Shown piece after piece: positions 21,281 through 31,699 of a stretch of DNA of 64,000 nt. This stretch comes from Doryteuthis pealeii. Its lineage: Eukaryota; Mollusca; Cephalopoda; Myopsida; Loliginidae. The DNA is taken from NCBI GenBank assembly GCA_023376005.1, contig CM042157.1, forward strand, positions 66,480,594 through 66,544,593, in the 5' to 3' direction. The position numbers were made by a program, and so were the translations under genes. Position 1 is the stretch's first letter; each line of letters begins with the position of its first letter. The notes beneath the pieces were generated by a model. That model worked only from the letters and a program-made list of their open reading frames with translations, searched no databases and had not been told where the DNA came from.

Positions 21281-21539
21281 AAAGTGAGTGTGGATAATTT
21301 TTTAATCTCCCAAGTTTTTTTTTATCAAAATGTGATTAAAAATAGATGGCATTATTCAAGAAATAATAGTTTACCTCATGAAATAAATAATAAAAAAAAT
21401 ACTGAGGAAAATAAGATTTTGTTATATTCAACTCTTTGCCTACTTTAAACTGCTCTCAGCAGCTCTCAAACGACACCCAAGCAAAATACAAAAACTGATG
21501 GTTAGTTAATTATAATTGAGCAGAAGGACTCAGATTACA

Positions 21540-21795
21540 ATTTGGCTAGTTAGTTGGATTTTACGGCATTTCAACCCTAGTTGGGTTATTTCATGCTGAA
21601 GATGCTTTGTTTTATTCATTCTTGATGGGTATTTGAATGTTATTTATTCAAGCACAATTTTTTTAAAATTCATGTTTTTCTATTTAACTCATAAATAGGA
21701 CCCTAACAGGTACTACTACTCTGGATCAGTGTGGACCTAGGAGTACTGGCGATGAAGAAGTACTCCACAGTCCCCAGAGCTCCAAAATTGGATAG
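21540..21795 (-). repeat. A-repeat, 3' part
   Basis: Reversed tail (GTTGGATTTTACGGCATTTC) to CCCCAGAGCTCCAAAATTGG, then breaks off. Confidence 0.75.
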
Positions 21796-21902
21796 TTGCT
21801 ATAGATATTTAGTTTTTGATCCAGTAAAATTACTGATCCAGCACCCTACTAGTTCCAATGGTGTCAGATTAGTGATGGCTGACCTGTAAATGATTAGTAG
21901 GG

Positions 21903-22786
21903 TTGGTTGGTTAGTTGGTTGCATTTTACGGCATGTCAACCCTTGTTGGACTATTTTATGCTGAAGACATTTTGTTTTATTCATTCTTGATGGGTATTCA
22001 AATTTTTATTTTTATTTAAAGTCAATTTTTGTTTAAACACAATTTTTTAAAACCCATTTTTTCCATTTAACTCTTAAAATCCTGTTGAGATTTTTCTAAG
22101 TCCAGAGCCCAATTCCTATAACCATTTATCAAAAAATGGCTAAAGATGGCCTTTTCATTTAAAGTTACCTGTTATTTCCCTTAAATCAAAGACTTCTAAA
22201 TATTCAATTACATTTAAACAAAAACTATCATTTGGGGTAGATTAGGAAAATGGATGTGACTTCCGGCCGGGTGGAATGAGGTGGTATAGGACGTTAAGAG
22301 TTAACTCTTAACGTCCTATACCACCTCATTCCAATAAATGAAACCCTAACAGAGTGGACCTGGGAATAATGGTCATGAAGGGATACTCTACACCCTCAGA
22401 GCTCCAGAATTGGAACTTCATCATTAGATGCAGTTTAACTTCATACTCAGGACACTAAGACCCTCAGCCACTGCCTTCTAGCACATATATAATAAAAAGG
22501 GTTAGGGGTTTGCCATCAGGGCAATTGGGTTGGGATAATCATATAGGTCCTAGAGATTGACGTGACCAGCCGATTGATTGGAAGAGACCTCTCCACTTAC
22601 CTGTTTACCCTTAGGGCCAAAGTGGAGTGTTGCATGACACAGACTGCTCAGCCAGAAGGATTCTGTCCTTAAGCATCACTGGTTGTCATCCACAGCCAAC
22701 AGGTGGCCACATTGGGGTGGGTGGGTGATTTTGCCCTTTGCAGAGGTGCAGGTGATGTATTCTACAGCCCCAGCTGACAGAGCGGA
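21903..22786 (-). repeat. A-repeat split by TTAA-I
   Basis: 21903..22070 is the reversed tail up to CCATTTAAC; the body resumes at about 22338 (AATGAAACCCTAACAGAG) and ends CCCCAGCTGACAGAGCGG. In unbroken copies the two pieces are contiguous. Confidence 0.8.
22067..22334. mobile_element. TTAA-I MITE, copy 2, with a head-to-head stub
   Basis: Full copy 22067..22304 (TTAACTCTTAAAATCC to GGACGTTAAGAGTTAA). It is followed, sharing the same TTAA, by an inverted stub 22301..22334 (CTCTTAACGTCC...CCACCTCATTCC). The junction is a perfect palindrome of about 60 bases. Confidence 0.8.
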
Positions 22787-22899
22787 ACTGATTAGGGGAT
22801 CTAGCTTCAGTTTGTACATAGCTCCCCACCTTAAAAAGACAACGTTAATTCAGCCTGGTGGGAGGTCAGGAAAATATATACCTACCTGGCACTTATGCA

Positions 22900-23140
22900 G
22901 TCTGGTGTAAAAAGTAAATCAACTCTAGCCCAGGAGGCCTTCTCCATTAAGGCAGCACCTCCCCCCACCCTGGCCTAATGGGGTAAAGGCTGGGTTTTTT
23001 GCTCGGACTCTGAGGCTCATCAGAAAGGGAATGGGCTATTTTTACCTCAACTCCCTACCCAGGAAGTTTGCTTCTAGCAGGGTCCCCACATGAAACTGAG
23101 CTTACAGTATCATGAGTAGGGGGGGGGGATAAATACCTAT
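22900..23140. repeat. GC-rich repeat, distant E-repeat relative
   Basis: Layout resembles the E-repeat (GCCCAGGAGGCC, TAATGGGGTAAAGGCTGGGTTTTTTG, GACTCTGAGGC, GATAAATACC end) but identity is low. Confidence 0.45.
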
Positions 23141-23148
23141 CTTAGATC

Positions 23149-23149
23149 A

Positions 23150-23194
<45 letters not shown>
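23149..23194. repeat. CA microsatellite
   Basis: About 23 uninterrupted CA units. Confidence 0.95.
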
Positions 23195-23196
<2 letters not shown>

Positions 23197-24537
23197 GAAT
23201 AAAAGAGAATATATCAACAATGTCTTTGAGAAATTTGAGTTTAATTTCTTTTTAACTTTTTGCCTACCAAATTTCCCCCACAGTTGTACCAAATTTTCTT
23301 GGTATTTTTTTAACCTGCATGATGGGATATTTCAAAGTTCACTATATATTCATCTCATTCTATTTAAATAAATTCTCATTATTATTGTAATCTGAGTCAT
23401 TTTGCTCAATTATAATGAACACGAGCGAGAGCCACTGTCAGCATTTGCTGAAGGATCACAATGGTGAGAGAGCTGCTGTGAGTGGGTTAAAGTAGGCAAA
23501 GAGTTAAGGGATAATTTTAAAGAATCTTTCATTTCAAATTTCTGAGAAAAAAAATTTCTAATATTAAATTTCATTATTTTTCTTTCTTTTTTTTTCTTTT
23601 TTTTTTTTTAATTACTGGCTTTTTATTTTTTTAACACACTTTTGTTATTTTTTTTTTGTTTTTTGAATATGATTTAAAAAAATTAATAACCTAACAATTT
23701 ACTGGCTAAATTTTTTTGTCAGGTAGTTCAATGAAAATAATTAAAATAAAAGATACTTATAGGATCCAATACTTTCTCTACTCTTCAATTCTTGGCTGGA
23801 TTATAGGGTGGGCATAAAATCACCTCGTGCGTGCTGCATGTTTGCTAACATTCGCACATAGATACACACACACATGAGTGACGACGACACTCCGTCTGGG
23901 CTGTTGTGTTGTGAGAGTTTAGGAGGAGACATCTCCTGCGTCCAGCATCCCAACTCTGATGATACTCGCTGTCTGTACCTGGCTTTGATCTCTGTTTTTG
24001 TTGAGTCATTAAATATTTTAAATAATACCAAAATTCTGTAGATTTAACACGTTTTACGAGCAAAATTTGAACGATGTCAAAAATCTGTAGTTTACCTCAT
24101 TTTACGAGCAAAAAACGGAAACTGTATATTTTAGATAAATATGTAGACTCGATAATATTGGCGTTTATGCAGCAAGTAGCGTCACCAAACAATAGCGGCA
24201 GGTTGGTGCGACAACCCGGGAAATTTGAAATTGCACAAGCGCGAAATTAGTGCCTGATTAGCGATTACCGGATTAGGGATTACCGGATTAGAGATGGTCA
24301 ACTTGCACTAAATTTATTTCAGTTTGGCAAAAGGCCAGAAGTATGGGGTTCCTAGTAAGAATGAAACTCGCTATCAGCCAAGCTTGCTAACCACTACACC
24401 AAACGAAGTGCCCATGAATTAATTTTAAGTTCGGGGTATTTTTCATTAATGAAAAAATAAAAAAAATAAAAACTCATGTTTATTTATTTATTTATTCATT
24501 TAATTATATTTGTTTATCTATTTTAGCTTAATCAAGT
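23195..24537. other. Region upstream of VPS13, mostly unique
   Basis: T-rich tracts to 23,760, then a part with more CpG (23,820..24,290; for example GAGTGACGACGACAC and CAAGCGCGAAATTAG). Two overlapping minus-strand ORFs of 72 and 76 codons (23801..24063) occupy it; neither has a recognisable domain. ACGAGCAAAA occurs twice (24055, 24103) and GATTACCGGATTAG twice (24261, 24278). A SINE-4 fragment is at 24330..24412. Confidence 0.5.
24330..24412 (-). repeat. SINE-4 head fragment
   Basis: Reversed tRNA-like head: GTAAGAATGAAACTCGC and GCTTGCTAACCACTACACC. Confidence 0.55.
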
Positions 24538-24600
24538 GTTTTGATTGGACAGGGAATTTCCAGTTTGATTGGTCTTTGAAATCCCCGCCCCTGGTAGGAG
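24538..24600 (+). promoter_or_regulatory. Putative VPS13 core promoter: CCAAT, kappaB, CCAAT, GC box
   Basis: Within 50 bases lie two inverted CCAAT boxes (ATTGG at 24544..24548 and 24568..24572), a perfect GGGRNNYYCC kappaB decamer between them (24552..24561) and a GC box CCCCGCCCC (24583..24591). The two ATTGG cores are 24 bases apart, about two helical turns. The cluster is 336-383 bases upstream of the VPS13 ATG in an AT-rich neighbourhood where such a GC box is unusual. No TATA box stands out. A housekeeping-type TATA-less promoter is the inference; transcription start is unmapped. Confidence 0.5.
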
Positions 24601-24707
24601 GCCTTATGTCAAGGTTGTCTTGTTAATTTACTATAGCTTTTGTTCTGAAGAAAGAGGAGGGTTAGCACTCTAGTGGCAGGACTACTACTGCTGACTAGTT
24701 GCTTGCT

Positions 24708-24803
24708 ATGACGATTAACGATACAGACGGAAAAGACAACTACCAACAAGAGGCGCAGCAACAAATACCACTGCCACTAACAACTGATAAAAAGCGAAAA
24801 TAG
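24708..24803 (+). promoter_or_regulatory. Upstream ORF 1 in the likely VPS13 5' leader
   Basis: ATG at 24708 opens a 31-codon frame (begins MTIND, Gln-rich middle, ends KRK) closed by TAG at 24801..24803, 123 bases before the VPS13 start. If transcription begins near the CCAAT/GC-box cluster, it would be the first AUG met by scanning ribosomes. Its context is weak to moderate. No homology is recognised; a regulatory uORF is an inference. Confidence 0.4.
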
Positions 24804-24845
24804 TACCAGTCGTAGTAGTAGGGCTGGTGTGTACGTACGTCTCAA

Positions 24846-24891
24846 ATGTTTGAGAGAACTGGTGTGCTTTGTGCATATGACCAGTAAATAA
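24846..24891 (+). promoter_or_regulatory. Two short overlapping upstream ORFs before VPS13
   Basis: ATG at 24846 runs 13 codons to TAA at 24885..24887; a second ATG at 24877 runs 4 codons to TAA at 24889..24891. Both end before the VPS13 start at 24927, so reinitiation is geometrically possible. They matter only if the transcript starts upstream of 24846. Confidence 0.35.
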
Positions 24892-24926
24892 CACTAAGAG
24901 CACCGTGAAGAAAAAAAGGCTTCGAG

Positions 24927-25026
24927 ATGGTGTTCGAATCGTTAGTTGTCGATCTTATGAACCGGTTCTTAGGCGATTATGTGGAGAATTTGGACCGGTC
25001 TCAGCTTAAACTTGGAATATGGGGAG
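24927..25026 (+). CDS. Vps13: VPS13A/C-type protein, first coding exon
   Basis: The 33 codons encode the extreme N-terminus of a VPS13A/VPS13C-family protein. It starts MVFES and contains NRFLGDY, then [10 protein letters not shown], closely matching the conserved chorein N-terminus, and closest to vertebrate VPS13C as I remember it. The family are very large (over 3000 residue) rod-shaped bridge proteins that move phospholipids between membranes at contact sites such as ER-mitochondria, ER-endosome and ER-lipid droplet; the N-terminal chorein segment caps the lipid channel and sits at the ER side. The start ATG has G at -3 and G at +4. The exon ends after the first base of a codon, followed by GTAAGT (25027..25032), so it is phase 1, the same boundary as I recall for the vertebrate genes. 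Downstream exons were searched for by eye and not found, so this is a partial gene leaving the window on the right. Identity is strong; A versus C paralogue cannot be decided from 33 residues. Confidence 0.93.
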
Positions 25027-28000
25027 GTAAGTGTTAACAAAAAACACACACAAAAAGTCTTTTTTTGGAACGAATTATTATTCATTTATCTTCGGGGCAA
25101 CGCATTTTCAATTCTTTCAGTCAGGGTTGTAGATCAAAAAACGATTGCCCCTACCTTTTTTCTTTTATTCAAATTGCGTCATTAATTTGTAATAAAGTTT
25201 TAAAAAGTAAAAAAAAATAAAAAGAAGAAAAAATAAAAATAAAAATCTAGTTAGTACTCTAACGCTACATCTTTTTCTTTTAATAAAATTTACTGATATA
25301 AGTTCGTATTATTATTTTTTTTTTTTACACTTATAACTTAAAAGATTTTATGCAGAATATATTTTTTTTGCTGCTAGAAAATTTTTAAAAATTGAGGGAT
25401 ATTGGGGCGTCCGTTGTTTCCCCCTTTTTATTTCATTTTGATAGTTAAACAAACCAAACCTTTTCTTACCATTTATTTTTAAATAACTTTTCTCTCTCTC
25501 TCTCTCTCTCTCTCTCGCTCCTTCACCAAATACCTTGGTGTTTTACTTTGAACTTTTTCGAGGCTTAAATCTAGTAGTACAAAATGAATCAATAACGCAA
25601 TAAATGTAACACTCTTAGTACCCATGAAGGGAGTGAAACTTACCCCCAGTACCGTAAAATTTGACGGTCAGGTTGTTTTGATTTGACATTGATGTTGTTA
25701 TATCAGCTGGTTTCTATTTGATGTGGTGACACTTTAGATGTTATTGTCTCTTCTTACTAGTGAATGCTACAATAACAAATAAGAGGGGTCGTAAAAAAAC
25801 TCTTTTGTTGACTAAAGTTTTTATTATTAATATCATTATTATCTATTTATTTTTTCCTGTGGATTTCGTCTCTTAAAATTCTTACTTATACATTTAATTT
25901 TAAAAAATGTGACTAAATATTTGTACAACACTTAGAACGCAATTAATTAAATTCGTATTTATTATAGATACGAATTTAAAAAAAATATATATAAATAATT
26001 TATATGTATATAATATATTTTTACGCTGCTTTAGTGATAGTCCTCTAAATATAAATATTTTAACAATAGACGATTAAAAAAAACACTTCCTTTTAAAATT
26101 CATTATGCCCAGGCTTTAAAAAAATTATTATTCAATTTGTATATAATAATAAATACGAATTTAATTAAAATATGTATGTAATATATTATATATATTTACG
26201 CTGCATTATTATAATTTCTCGCCAAATATAAATATTTTAACTGTGATGATTAAAGAAAAACATGATTTTTCTAGAATAAAGTCTTCCTTTTAAAATTCAC
26301 TATGTCCCGACTTTTTTAATTTAAAAAAAAATCTCCTTCATACTATGATACAAATGACTTCTTAAAATCTTTTAATATTTCTCATTTACGTATCATTGAT
26401 TAAAGAGAAAGTATTTATGTTGTTGGGAAACCCCATCTGTAATCTTCTATCTTATAAGTTTTCAACACTTGTGTGTATTTTGGGGTTTCACATATTGCCT
26501 GATCAAATTGTGTATGTGCCTCATTCGACCGAATTCTTGTCGGTCCAACTTTTAAGGTTCTTGTTGGAAAACCTTATGGTGTCAATTTTGCAATTTTCCC
26601 AATTAGGGAAGTAAGGACTTTCAGGGGGTTTTCTAGTGAAGGAGAAATTCACCTAGGTTTTCACGTAAGCTTTTCTTTCCAACTGAGATCGGGGGAACAT
26701 TACCAGGAAATAAGAAATATAAAATAATTTAAAAAAATCCTCTGATATGTGCAGCATTTAATTTTGGAAAATTAGTTTCTTTTTCAATAAAATGAAAGAC
26801 GATTTTTTTTTATAGTGTATGTATTTCATTCGTGTGTATCTGTAGATATACGTTTATTTCAGCTTTTTTTTTTCTCGGATAACTTTTTGTTAATCAGAGA
26901 AGCATCAGCCGTGATATGCCGGTTGTTTATTTATTTATTTTGTATGATGTTTGGTGCGTCAAACGGAAAGACTTAACGAAGAATTCTCTATTTCTGTAAT
27001 TGCTTTTTTTTCTAAGATGAAATGTGATACCTCCCTCGAAACTATATTCGTACCTGTCTAAAAGATACTATTATTCTTTTTCTTTCTCTTACATTCTTTA
27101 ACCATTTAACACAATTCCTAAGCATGATATTCACATCTGATGTGGGATTCAAAGTTTAAAGTCCATTTTTTTTTTTACTACCTTTTTTTTTAAGTTTACG
27201 CAAAAAAGTATACAGCAGTCTTTTTTTTTTTTTTTTTTTTAAATTTTAGAAGCCTTTAAGAAAAATTGAATAAATTAATTTATTCTTTTTGTGGTCACAT
27301 TTCTCTTGATTCGAGAAAATTCGGTTAAATGTGAATTAATAAATATCCGTTAATTGGAAAATGTAGATTTACTGTATTTGATAATAACCCATTTCTTTTT
27401 TTTTTCTTTTCTTTTTTCTCCCCCCTAAAAACAAAAGTTTTAAAGACGAAGATGAACATCCGGTGTCGTAAATATGGACAGTTTGGGTTCAGTTACTTTG
27501 TAAGCAAACCCCTCCACCTTAGAGCTATTTTATTCACTTTCACTTTAAGACAATTTTTCTCTGAAATTCCCCGAAAATAAAAATTAGTTTATTTTCTAAC
27601 ACAACAGATCGAACTACATTAGAAAAATACATTTTTTTTTGACGAAATTACGTTCGTTCATTTAACCGAATTTTAACCGCGCAATTAAAATCATTATCAA
27701 TGACAGTTTTAAAAAAGATCAATTTAATATTAACCATAATTGATGAGGGTCTATATAAGATAAATGAAGTTAATTAAACAAAATTTTATCATAAATTGCA
27801 ACAAGAGTAAAAATAGCATTACAAAATAGGCGTATGTTTTTAGTATTTGACTAAAATATCAATTAAAAAAACAACAATTCTCTTGATTTTTGTTACAGGT
27901 CTCCGAAAAGAAAGCTTTAAAGGTCTTTATTTATTTATTTAAAAAACCACACCCTATTTCTTAGAATCAAGACTACTTTCTTGTTTCCCCTGTCACGCTA

Positions 28001-28517
28001 GCCCACCCTTCCTTCAATATAAACTGTTATCTTTATTGCTATATAACTTAGGCACTGCAGTTATGTCTGTCTGTCCCCATCCGATGTATTGGCACATGGC
28101 ATCGCTAACTGTAGTCTTTGTCAGCATCATATGATAATGAACGTATAACACTATATAGTGTAGATTTAAATACTGCTACAATGCACTCCTATAACCCGTC
28201 TGCCATTAGAATATTTTAAATCCCCTTCTATCCCTCATAGACATTCATTAGGCAGATATAATAAACAAAGTCCCTAAAATTTATTATTCTCCTAATTCAT
28301 TTGTATTTAGAATCTTCACGTGCCCTTTGCTGCATAATGTTGTTTTGTTTTAATTAATGTACATATTATTCATTACAGTCTTTCTTCCTTCCTAGCTGAA
28401 GCTGTTTTTTTTTTTGTTTTTTTAACATTTTGTGAATAAATGAATTATCATGTGCTTTTTCTGGTCTGTCCAGAATATTTGAATTCATGATATAGTCGAT
28501 TCATTCAATCAATGACA
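25027..28517 (+). other. Proximal intron 1 of VPS13, repeat-poor
   Basis: Starts with the consensus donor at 25027. The stretch is AT-rich, with poly-T runs and a CT microsatellite (about 25493..25516), but I see no SINE, A-repeat, G-repeat or transposon ends until 28518. It includes an old tandem duplication at 25938..26312. No open reading frame in it has recognisable coding content. Low repeat density next to a first exon often reflects regulatory constraint; that is inference. Confidence 0.6.
25938..26312. repeat. Diverged two-unit tandem duplication (about 175-197 bp offset)
   Basis: Landmarks recur in order: TTACGCTGC at 26021 and 26196, and CTTCCTTTTAAAATTCA at about 26086 and 26283, with similar sequence between. 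The offset changes from 175 to 197, so indels accumulated after the duplication. Both units keep the motif AATATAAATATTTTAAC. Confidence 0.65.
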
Positions 28518-29047
28518 GTATCTAGTGGTGAGGTTCCAATTCTGAAACTCGAGGGAATGCCATTACTCCAGGTTCACTCAGACCCAGAGTGGTAGTACCT
28601 GTTAGGGTCCCATATGTTAGGGAGACCGCGGTGGTGTACTGGTTAGTCATAGGAAATGGATTCATTGACATGAATTCAAATTCTGGACGAAGCCACAGTT
28701 CACATAGTGCTAATATCCTTGGGAAAGGTATGAATCCAACTATTCTCCCTCCAGCTATAGGTAAATAGTAGGGAAGACTGGGCTCTTTAACCTTGGTTAG
28801 GCAACCAGGCTAGGAGAAGGAAAACCCTGAATTCAAAAATCTTAAAAATTTCCTCTTGGGGTGGTCACTACTAGAATAGGCTCAGGCCTAATTAGTGATC
28901 TATTTCAATTTTTAAAAAAATGTCTATGGGTTAAATAGATCAAAATAAGTTTTCTTTAAAAACATTGATTACTCAACAACAATGAATAAAATAAAAATAT
29001 CTTTGACATTAAAATAATCCAAAGGTTGACATGTTATCCAAACACAT
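28518..29047 (+). repeat. A-repeat split by a SINE-2
   Basis: 28518..28618 (GGTGAGGTTCCAATTC...GTTAGGGTCCCAT) and 28926..29047 (GGGTTAAATAGATC...CCAAAGGTTGACATG) are contiguous in other copies. Confidence 0.75.
28620..28925 (+). repeat. SINE-2 copy, almost complete
   Basis: tRNA-like head (GGTGTACTGGTTAGTCATAGG, A box; AATTCAAATTCTGGACG, B box), body CCTTGGGAAAGGTATGAATC, CCAGCTATAGGTAAATAG and GGCTAGGAGAAGGAAAACCC, then a short unique tail. Confidence 0.8.
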
Positions 29048-29107
29048 CTCCCAAGTTAATTAGCTATAAAAAATGTATAACTTAAAATATGCATTTCTAA
29101 AATTGCC

Positions 29108-29290
29108 CTGTCAGCAAACTGCATCCTCTGCATAGCGGTAAAACTCCCCTCCCCCAGGAGTGTCCTGGATATGACATTAAACTACATCCGGGTGTGTGGT
29201 GTACTCCTTCATTACCATTACTCTCAGGTCAACTCTGACTTGAAGTGATAGTACCTGCTAGGGTCCCATCTAATAAGTCAAATAGATCTG
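29108..29290 (+). repeat. A-repeat with large internal deletion
   Basis: The 5' start (CCTGTCAGCAAACTGCATCC) joins directly to the 3' part (GGATATGACATTAAACTAC...GTACCTGCTAGGGTCCCATC). Confidence 0.7.
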
Positions 29291-29582
29291 CTTAAAAATT
29301 ATTTTTATTCAATAGGGATACTCAATGCTATATAACTGTATGCAAATAAATTAGTATCAGTTAGGAGGTTGATTTAGAAGGCGATCACAATGCAGGTGTA
29401 AAGAAAAAATAATAATACGGTAACAATGATGTTGTGTGTTAACTTGTATTCAATTCTTGAATTTTCGAGATAATATCTCTTTTTCAAAAGATCACTGGAA
29501 CTGAAGCAGTCTAGTTATGGCATTTCTTTTTAAAATTAGTATCAAATAAGAATAATTGCTTGAAGCCATAAAACTGTAAGTA

Positions 29583-29830
29583 AAAGTAAAGTTGTCGGGT
29601 TGGCCTAAAGTTGGTATCGGCCAGACAGTGAGGGAGTCTATCCCCTTTTCACTAGCGTTAGACTAAGGAGATAGTTCTTGCATCTGAGGTGGAGCGCCAC
29701 ACCTACCACCAACTCCTTACTTTACCACACAGATCTGTTGCTACTCATACGCTGAGTTGGCGAGGACCGGTATCAAACCAGGAACCTTGTGCTTCCTCAT
29801 AGGCTGACACTCTACCGACTGAGCTACTGT
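29583..29830 (-). repeat. SINE-1 copy
   Basis: Minus strand, complete: AGTAAAGTTGTCGGG, TATCCCCTTTTCACTAGCG, CCACACCTACCACC, and reversed head TATCAAACCAGGAACCTTG...CTACCGACTGAGCTAC. Confidence 0.85.
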
Positions 29831-29984
29831 AAACAAATAATTATTCTAGACAAAAAAAAGGTGCAATTAAAAAAAATGATTATAATGGAATGTTAAAAAT
29901 ATAAATAGTTATGATTTATATTCAAATATTTACAAATTTAGGCATTAAATAACCCATATGCCATTGAATAAACTAAAATAAAAT

Positions 29985-30226
29985 TGTGTGTGTTTAGCTC
30001 AGTCGGGAGATCATCCACCTCGTAACCACGATGTTCTGGGTCCGATACTGGCCCTCACCAACACCGCACATGAGTAGCCCACCTTGGATCTGTGTAGTAA
30101 AGTGGGGAGCTGATAGTAGGTGTAGCTCGGATGCAAAAACAATCTCCGTGGTCTAGCACTAGTGAAAAGGGGATAGACTCCTCGTTGTCTGGCTGATACT
30201 GACAATAGGCCATTTTGATGACTTTA
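29985..30226 (+). repeat. SINE-1 copy
   Basis: TTTAGCTCAGTCGGGAGATC (A box), GGTCCGATACTGG (B box), TAGTAGGTGTAGC and GATAGACTC body, end GATGACTTTA. Confidence 0.85.
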
Positions 30227-30777
30227 TATATTAAACAATTTTAATATTTCAGCATTTTTGTTTATTTTAAAAATTTTTTTATATAAATTTCATATTCTAG
30301 CATGGCTACTTCACCACACCCAAGCAGAGTACAAAAACTGGTGGTTAGTTTATTATAATTGAGCTGAAGGACTCTCATTAGAATAACAATAGGACTTTAT
30401 TTGAATAGAATGAGTTCTGATGTAAATATATAGTGAACTTTGAAATATCCCATCATACAGAGGAAAAATACAAAGATTTGATACAGTCGTGGGGGGAAAT
30501 TTGGTAGGCAGAGTTAAATTGGTTTTGTTTTTTTTTTCTTTGCTAAAAATTAAAGTATTTTCCTTTAGATTATTTTTTTAAAAGTCTGATAATTTAAAAA
30601 AGAAGATAAATTTAAAAGTGGCATCTCCTATTTAACATCACTGTAAACCTTTAAAGAAAGAATGTGCAGAATATTGTTTTAGTATATTTAGTACATAAGT
30701 ATCATCAAATTTGGCTATGTTCGACTAATAGTTAAACCTTATGAATTTTACTTGTTCATTTGGTTTTCTTTCCTCAG

Positions 30778-30805
30778 TATCAAATATCAAAACTAATTAT
30801 AAAAG
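30778..30805 (+). other. Candidate 28-nt microexon (speculative)
   Basis: A pyrimidine tract TTTGGTTTTCTTTCCTCAG is followed by 28 bases and then GTAAGA. Read in phase 1 after VPS13 exon 1, it is open (VSNIKTNYK), but it does not match the conserved second VPS13 exon, which in vertebrates I recall as 44 nt. Probably a chance splice pair or a cryptic exon. Confidence 0.15.
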
Positions 30806-30914
30806 GTAAGAAGGTTAAAGTTGTAGTTACAAAATTTCTTTTATCTTTTAAGCTAATTCTAGCATTGGGTTATCTCTACTTTTTGTGCTGGAATTCATCC
30901 ATTCATTATTTATT

Positions 30915-31548
30915 ACTAGCAAATATATGCACCTTCCGGGTGCAAGTATTTAAGTTTTAATGTAATAAAATATTGTATTAAATTAGAAAGGCTAATGAAA
31001 CTAAATAAGAATACAGATAAAAAGATTTGAAACAGAGGGAGTATAATAAAAAATGGAACAACTGAAACTTACTCTTCCATCACTCTCGTCTTTCATTGTT
31101 ATTTTTTCTAATTTAAGTATTTAGTTATAAGAGGAAGTAAAGAATAAAATGACAGTTATTTTATTTTATTAATGGATTTCATTTAAGATTCATTGAAGAG
31201 ATTTTTGCTTATATTCATTAAAATAAAACCAAACAGTTAGAAATCAATAATACTAAGCACATATTTATTAAATTCGATTTTTTAATATTAATATGCAAAT
31301 TAGCCATCCCGTTCACACTGTAAACCGCTATTTTGTTGTATATATAAATATAATTGCATCTTGTTAGTATGTAGATATGGTTAACAGTATTAATAATGTA
31401 AGACAATTTTATTAATAATTGAGGTTTAGATAAAAATAAAAAATGGAGAATGTGATGTCAATAACTAAGAGAATTGTGACTTGAGTAGGAATATAGTTTC
31501 GGTTACAGACAGAAAAACACACAATCTCCATTATAATAAGATATGGTG
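30915..31548 (+). repeat. G-repeat copy
   Basis: Start TACTAGCAAATATATGCACC, hairpin CACCTTCCGGGTG, internal CAAATTAGCCATCCCGTTC, end AATCTCCATTATAATAAG. Confidence 0.8.
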
Positions 31549-31699
31549 TTATAAGAATAATATGACATTTTAATAAAATGTAATGTAATATGATGCTATA
31601 GGAATATAATGTATTGGGTTGGTACATAATTATTGTGACTTTTTTCTTTTTTTTTTTTCAACAAATTTGTTGAAAAAAAAAGCACAAAAAATGCCCCAC

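Larger units (their letters stand above)
19901..21313 (+). mobile_element. Mar-K: mariner with degraded transposase and a nested SINE-1
   Basis: Left end ACAAGGGAGAGTTAAAGATT then ATCCACACTTT; right end AGTGTGGATAATTTTTTAAT then CTCCCAAG, the inverse. Between them lie a SINE-1 (20071..20290), unassigned sequence and the N-terminal transposase remnant (20927..21280). Confidence 0.7.

Noticed and set aside
23801..24063. Two overlapping minus-strand ORFs as a divergent gene sharing the VPS13 promoter
   Set aside because: No domain, overlapping frames, no splice context; they reflect a locally CpG-richer segment.
27897..27920. TTTTTGTTACAG followed by an open 24-base stretch ending AAAG|GTC as VPS13 exon 2
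   Set aside because: The length is wrong and the peptide (GLRKESFK) does not fit the conserved sequence after GIWGG; the donor is poor.
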